The notes beneath the pieces are model-generated. The model worked only from the letters and a program-made list of their open reading frames with translations. It was not told the origin of the DNA and ran no database searches. Below are positions 21,701 through 23,959 of a stretch of 23,959 bases of DNA, in pieces (the stretch's first letter is position 1; each line of letters starts with the position of its first letter). The DNA comes from a virus, in the IMG/VR virus record IMGVR_UViG_3300029448_000427, positions 322 through 24,280 of that record; one strand, 5' to 3'. Made by a program: the position numbers and the translations under genes.

Positions 21701-22484
21701 GAACGGCAACAATCCTTATATTGCCAACGATGCCGACAACTCAGGTTTGCAGTTTGGCTCTGGCTCAATTACGCCATCCTTTGATGGAGCGGGCCAACAC
21801 GCATCTGTCGATATGGGCAGTAGCAGCACAAGTTTCAAAAACTATTACGGCCTTCAATATATGGGTGCTGGAGGTCACACAGGTTATATGCAAATGACAG
21901 GGTCGCACGATGTTCGCTTTGTGACCAACGGCAGTGAGAGGGCTAGGTTTAGCACTGGCGCACTCAGAATTGGGCAAGCCTCAACTGACCATCCAGGTTC
22001 TGGCAACACCACCACTGGAATTGGGTTAAGAACAAACGGTGACGCTTTTTTCTCTGATGCAGATTCAGATGCAATCTATGGCAATCGAAATAATGCTGGT
22101 GGTGTAATTTCTATAGCATTGAGTGGAACTGCAAAAGGTGGAGTTGCTGTAGCAAGTGGCGGCGTAACTTTTAACACAACCTCTGACCGTAGATTAAAAG
22201 AAAATATAGAACCCCTAAAAGCCACCGATAAGTTAATGGAGATGAATCCAGTTTTATTCAACTGGAAAGCTGACCCAGACGGCCCTAAGAACATGGGCTT
22301 TATAGCGCAAGATATGCGGAACATCATGCCAGAGGCAGTCAGCACTGGCGATGATGACGAGGCTATGATGTCAATGGATTACGGACGCATCACACCAATC
22401 TTGGTGTCGGCGTTGCAGGATGCTCACAGGAAAATCGAACAACTTGAACAGCGCATAGCTGATATGGAGACTGGCAATGAGTAG
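18756..22484 (+). CDS. tail fibre with C-terminal S74 intramolecular chaperone
   Basis: This 1242-aa protein should form a trimeric host-binding fibre. Residues 1-80 are a likely attachment domain, about 211-331 are Ala/Ser/Gln repeats typical of a triple coiled coil, and about 332-390 hold FDDRYLGAASSNP followed by GALYFNSTANEMRVFDGGNW, common in marine phage fibres. Then come hinge segments (VDGRDVAADGTKLDGI; SPQLGGNFDLNNNDITGTGQ). The distal half carries beta-helix repeats of the type ERMRLTSAGRLGIS and ERARFSTGALRIGQ. The C-terminus has the S74 peptidase signature TSDRRLKEN with Ser1143 and Lys1148, which cleaves the chaperone off after folding. Base composition changes near 20.42-20.44 kb. 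Confidence 0.9.
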   Translation: MAKTQPTGEQIRFRSANTGEHVLDTYLESAEIGGRNLTDLLDDLFDPSNNGTFRASNFEFRFDPATDKLQFRVGQFASATAGFTDLTTFFSIEGTFSTSTTYNNFDVVTLSNKDVYIVHGLSSGTTFSSESNFISSANTEKLVDVSGAQDWASKVNGIVDSTDYSSKAYAIGGTGVDTGSGSAKDWAIKTSGTVGNTSENSAKYHATAAASSASTATTQANLATTNGAAQVTLATAQVALATTQANNSASSASSSSTSATNSANSASAASTSETNAAASAATATTQAGLATSNGAAQVALATTQANNAASSATAASNSQTAAAASAASAANSYDSFDDRYLGAASSNPSQDNDGNSLVAGALYFNSTANEMRVFDGGNWIAASSAGTASLLIYKYTASSNQTSFGGSDDASNTLSYTVDNLIVTLNGVVLEVGTDVTATNGTTVVLASGAAANDELNIYAFKSFTTADMVSKTNGGAFVGNVDFGAGVDVTGNITVTGTVDGRDVAADGTKLDGIASSATANPNAINNVVEDTSPQLGGNFDLNNNDITGTGQIDISHDGGTGTVTATNTTGPQFQAKYSANQWLALDQSGAASYIKSRHNSGDGEIVLQGGYTSKTRMIVRTNGDIDFYNTDGTTKKMEWDATANALEFEDDAKAVFGAGSDLQIYHDSANSYIQDTGTGDLIITSGVHRVRTDQFQLNNAANNAALITAANGGEAKLFHNGSAKIYSQSHGARIDGGLRFASSGAASDTSNPYIFRTSGADSMAFATGSAERMRLTSAGRLGISTSNPLSALHVAGGVDASPAAAGFHAGMSGNYAAIEMAGSDGGFIDFQDATDGNDHAGRIIYAHSDDTMKFSTAGVQRLTITSNGNATFNGTVFAPNVSLYPNSSAPNADAAIFRPQDGHLGFVAAASERGRFAGGTFLVGKTSSGTTTAGFEAQSSGLTAIVRDSNTPLYVGRNSNDGDIVVLRKGSTTVASIGVMNGNNPYIANDADNSGLQFGSGSITPSFDGAGQHASVDMGSSSTSFKNYYGLQYMGAGGHTGYMQMTGSHDVRFVTNGSERARFSTGALRIGQASTDHPGSGNTTTGIGLRTNGDAFFSDADSDAIYGNRNNAGGVISIALSGTAKGGVAVASGGVTFNTTSDRRLKENIEPLKATDKLMEMNPVLFNWKADPDGPKNMGFIAQDMRNIMPEAVSTGDDDEAMMSMDYGRITPILVSALQDAHRKIEQLEQRIADMETGNE
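19390..19750 (+). repeat. Ala/Ser/Gln-rich repeats in the tail fibre
   Basis: This part encodes near-repeats such as ATTQANLATTNGAAQVTLAT and ATTQAGLATSNGAAQVALAT, each followed by a run of NSASSAS-like residues. At DNA level the copies are diverged but alignable. Such repeats form flexible or coiled shaft segments and often change in number. Confidence 0.75.
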
Positions 22485-22803
22485 CTTTGGACCTAACCAT
22501 CATGCGGCTTCATCTTGGATTGACTTTGTTGGTAACCCTGTGTCCATATCGGACAGTTTTTCGTACTCGTCGGTCGCAGACAACGGAACAGGAAACTACA
22601 CCCCAAATACAAGCATTTCTATGGCAAGCGCAAATTACTCTTGTGTTTTCGGTGGCAGCTTTTCTGGTGCTTCAGACCCTCGCTTTATGAACGCCTACCA
22701 AAATGCCGCAAGTTCACAAAGAGTGCGGACTGCTAACACGTCTTCAAGTTCCGCTTTAGATTGGCAACATATTCAATTAGCAAATCTTGGAGACTTAGCT
22801 TGA
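22477..22803 (+). CDS. tail-fibre-associated protein, possible receptor-binding domain
   Basis: The 108-aa product begins 8 nt before the fibre stop (ATGAGTAG). It contains SISDSFSYSSVADNGTGNYT followed by a beta-rich Ser/Gly/Ala stretch. From memory, the phrase DS-x-SSV-x-DNGTG-x-Y is widespread at the ends of marine phage tail fibres, so this looks like a free-standing distal fibre module, either a separate tip or one split from the fibre gene. No catalytic motif is seen. Confidence 0.7.
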   Translation: MSSFGPNHHAASSWIDFVGNPVSISDSFSYSSVADNGTGNYTPNTSISMASANYSCVFGGSFSGASDPRFMNAYQNAASSQRVRTANTSSSSALDWQHIQLANLGDLA

Positions 22804-23222
22804 TGCGCCTGATTGACCGTTTAGCAGATGCAAAACAACGGCTTGAGCCACATCGGACAGACTATGCTGTTGTGTATGAGGACGTTGATATGGACTGTTG
22901 TGCGGTTATGCACCCAGATCCCCACGCTATGGCGGCACTGATAGATGGCGGTGTGTTCCCACCAGTATGGGTCTATTGGGAATTGGCAAAAGACGAAGCC
23001 CAGCCTGATTTCAAACGGCACACCAGAGGCTACCTATTGCACGACACGCCCCGTGAAGGTCCGAAAACAGAAGAAGAAGCATTGTTGTTTTTGATTATGA
23101 AGGATGTGCCACAACATATCTGGCGCAACTACGAAACTAGCAACAGCGTGAAGATGAAAATCATTAGGCGTGAACAGCAGCCAAACAGAGAGTTCCGAAA
23201 CTCTTGGAGAATAGCGGCATGA
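22803..23222 (+). CDS. hypothetical tail-region protein
   Basis: The 139-aa product starts at ATG 22803 (TGATG overlap); an upstream in-frame ATG at 22761 lies inside the previous gene. It contains VYEDVDMDCCAVMHPDPHAM, then VFPPVWVYWELAKDEAQPDF. It ends in NREFRNSWRIA, a motif (FRNxW) that recurs near the N-terminus of the next protein. It belongs to the tail gene cluster and is likely a virion or tail-assembly protein, but no enzymatic domain is visible. Confidence 0.65.
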   Translation: MRLIDRLADAKQRLEPHRTDYAVVYEDVDMDCCAVMHPDPHAMAALIDGGVFPPVWVYWELAKDEAQPDFKRHTRGYLLHDTPREGPKTEEEALLFLIMKDVPQHIWRNYETSNSVKMKIIRREQQPNREFRNSWRIAA

Positions 23223-23575
23223 CAACAATCATTGCAGACAAAGACGGCAACGAGATTGATGCCGCATCAGCCACAGTACCAAGCGACAGACATTTCCGTA
23301 ACGCTTGGGCATTGGATGGCACGGTTATCACAGAAGATTTGGCAACAGCTAAAACAATCTTTGCCGACAAGATTAGAGAAGCCCGTAAGCCGCTGCTTGA
23401 GGCACTAGACGCTGACTATATGAAGGCACTTGAGACTAGCGCAGACACAGCCGCAATCGTGGCTGACAAACAAGCGTTGCGGGATGCGCCTACGGCTGGC
23501 AACAGCGCAACAACAATCACTGAACTTAAAGCAGCGTGGCCTTCATGCTGCGGCACAAGCCCATACAAGGAGTAG
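23219..23575 (+). CDS. phage tail protein of the xFRNAW type
   Basis: The 118-aa product starts at ATG 23219, overlapping the previous gene by 4 nt. It has VPSDRHFRNAWALDGTVI, KIREARKPLLEALDADYMKA and ADKQALRDAPT, a combination that I recognise from many marine phage proteins located after tail-fibre genes and sometimes fused to them. They are thought to be tail or fibre-assembly components; the biochemical role is not known. Two cysteines lie near the C-terminus (SCCGT). Confidence 0.7.
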   Translation: MTTIIADKDGNEIDAASATVPSDRHFRNAWALDGTVITEDLATAKTIFADKIREARKPLLEALDADYMKALETSADTAAIVADKQALRDAPTAGNSATTITELKAAWPSCCGTSPYKE

Positions 23576-23578
23576 AAA

Positions 23579-23926
23579 ATGGCAAATGCTTACGAGTGGA
23601 CTTACCCACAATTAGAACGAGTAGCAAAAGAGGGTGACAATTCTGACGTTGTCAAAGTCATCCATTGGCGTGTAACAGCGACCTCCGACAGCGACAAAGA
23701 TGCTGACGACAATTTCCTGACGGCCACAATGTACGGCACGACAGGCGTAGAGGTCGATGATGGTGCTGCGTTTACACCGTATAACGACATCACCAAAGAC
23801 TGGTGCAAGACAAAAGTCTTGGAAGACATGGCCAAGACTGAGGCTGAAGTGAAGACAATGCTTGACGCGCAGATTACCGAAAAGGCAACCCCAACCATCC
23901 TGACAGGGACACCATCCGGCTGGTAA
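23579..23926 (+). CDS. conserved phage protein (HWRVTATD family)
   Basis: The 115-aa product starts at ATG 23579, with GGAG six bases upstream. It has WTYPQLERVAKEGDNSDVVK, then VIHWRVTATSDSDKD and ATMYGTTGVEVDD, a beta-rich pattern common to a widespread phage family found in tail clusters. The C-terminal half is helical (EDMAKTEAEVKTMLDAQI). I expect a structural or tail-accessory role without being able to specify it. Confidence 0.75.
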   Translation: MANAYEWTYPQLERVAKEGDNSDVVKVIHWRVTATSDSDKDADDNFLTATMYGTTGVEVDDGAAFTPYNDITKDWCKTKVLEDMAKTEAEVKTMLDAQITEKATPTILTGTPSGW

Positions 23927-23940
23927 GCTAGGAGAATAAC

Positions 23941-23959
23941 CGTGACCAGAGCAAGAGAC
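23941..23959 (+). CDS. start of a further tail gene (partial)
   Basis: AGGAG at 23933-23937 is followed by GTG 23941 and an open frame to the window end, encoding MTRARD. That N-terminus is familiar as the start of marine phage tail-fibre-like domains, so another tail gene probably begins here. Six codons are too few to be sure. Confidence 0.4.

Overview
The window reads as part of a tailed double-stranded DNA phage or prophage, probably infecting a marine, possibly alphaproteobacterial, bacterium. Directly supporting this are a large terminase, a portal protein, a long tail fibre with a self-cleaving S74 chaperone, a tyrosine integrase, a phage-style tRNA-Thr, and dozens of small genes packed with 1-14 nt overlaps. 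The host assignment is inference from the style of the small proteins and tail domains; nothing in the window proves it.

Layout. (1) 1-1286, plus strand: the end of a rightward operon of small, mostly cysteine-rich proteins (a 3' fragment, a DUF5872-like protein, a zinc ribbon, an NrdR-like zinc ribbon) and a coiled-coil protein with one C-terminal membrane helix. (2) 1206-3679, minus strand: an integration and control module with a LuxR-type HTH protein, the integrase, a small HTH-like ORF and two small genes, all coupled by stop/start overlaps. A complete tRNA-Thr(GGU) with encoded CCA lies just upstream (3763-3837). (3) 3904-8370, minus strand: an early-type operon of small proteins containing a cytosine-C5-methyltransferase-like protein, a 382-aa unknown, a zinc ribbon and a protein with two AT-hooks. 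(4) 8371-12187, minus strand: a CobT-like protein (HEAGH motif, acidic linker, VWA domain with MIDAS) and a CobS/MoxR-like AAA+ ATPase. A good promoter (TTGACT) precedes the ATPase gene and is bracketed by a perfect 10-bp inverted repeat. (5) 12371-13748, minus strand: small early genes separated by two strong intrinsic terminators. (6) 13749-14176: a 428-bp non-coding divergent region rich in dyads and G/C runs, a candidate control and packaging region. (7) 14177 to the end, plus strand: the packaging and tail operon (small terminase-like protein, 74-aa unknown, large terminase, portal, small coiled coil, 1242-aa tail fibre, accessory tail proteins, and the first codons of another gene).

How it fits together. 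The leftward genes look like early or lysogeny genes and the rightward genes like late genes, diverging from about 13.75-14.18 kb and converging at about 1.2-1.3 kb if the genome is circular or circularly permuted. No major capsid, scaffold or polymerase gene is present in the window.

The most interesting parts are the MoxR/CobS-VWA/CobT pair, which has no CobN or other cobalamin gene beside it and may be a phage remodelling machine rather than a chelatase; a short motif (AAGGTGTC) recurring at three putative control regions; a strong coding-strand excess of the pentamer CAGAC; and an abrupt composition change inside the tail-fibre gene that points to mosaic recombination.
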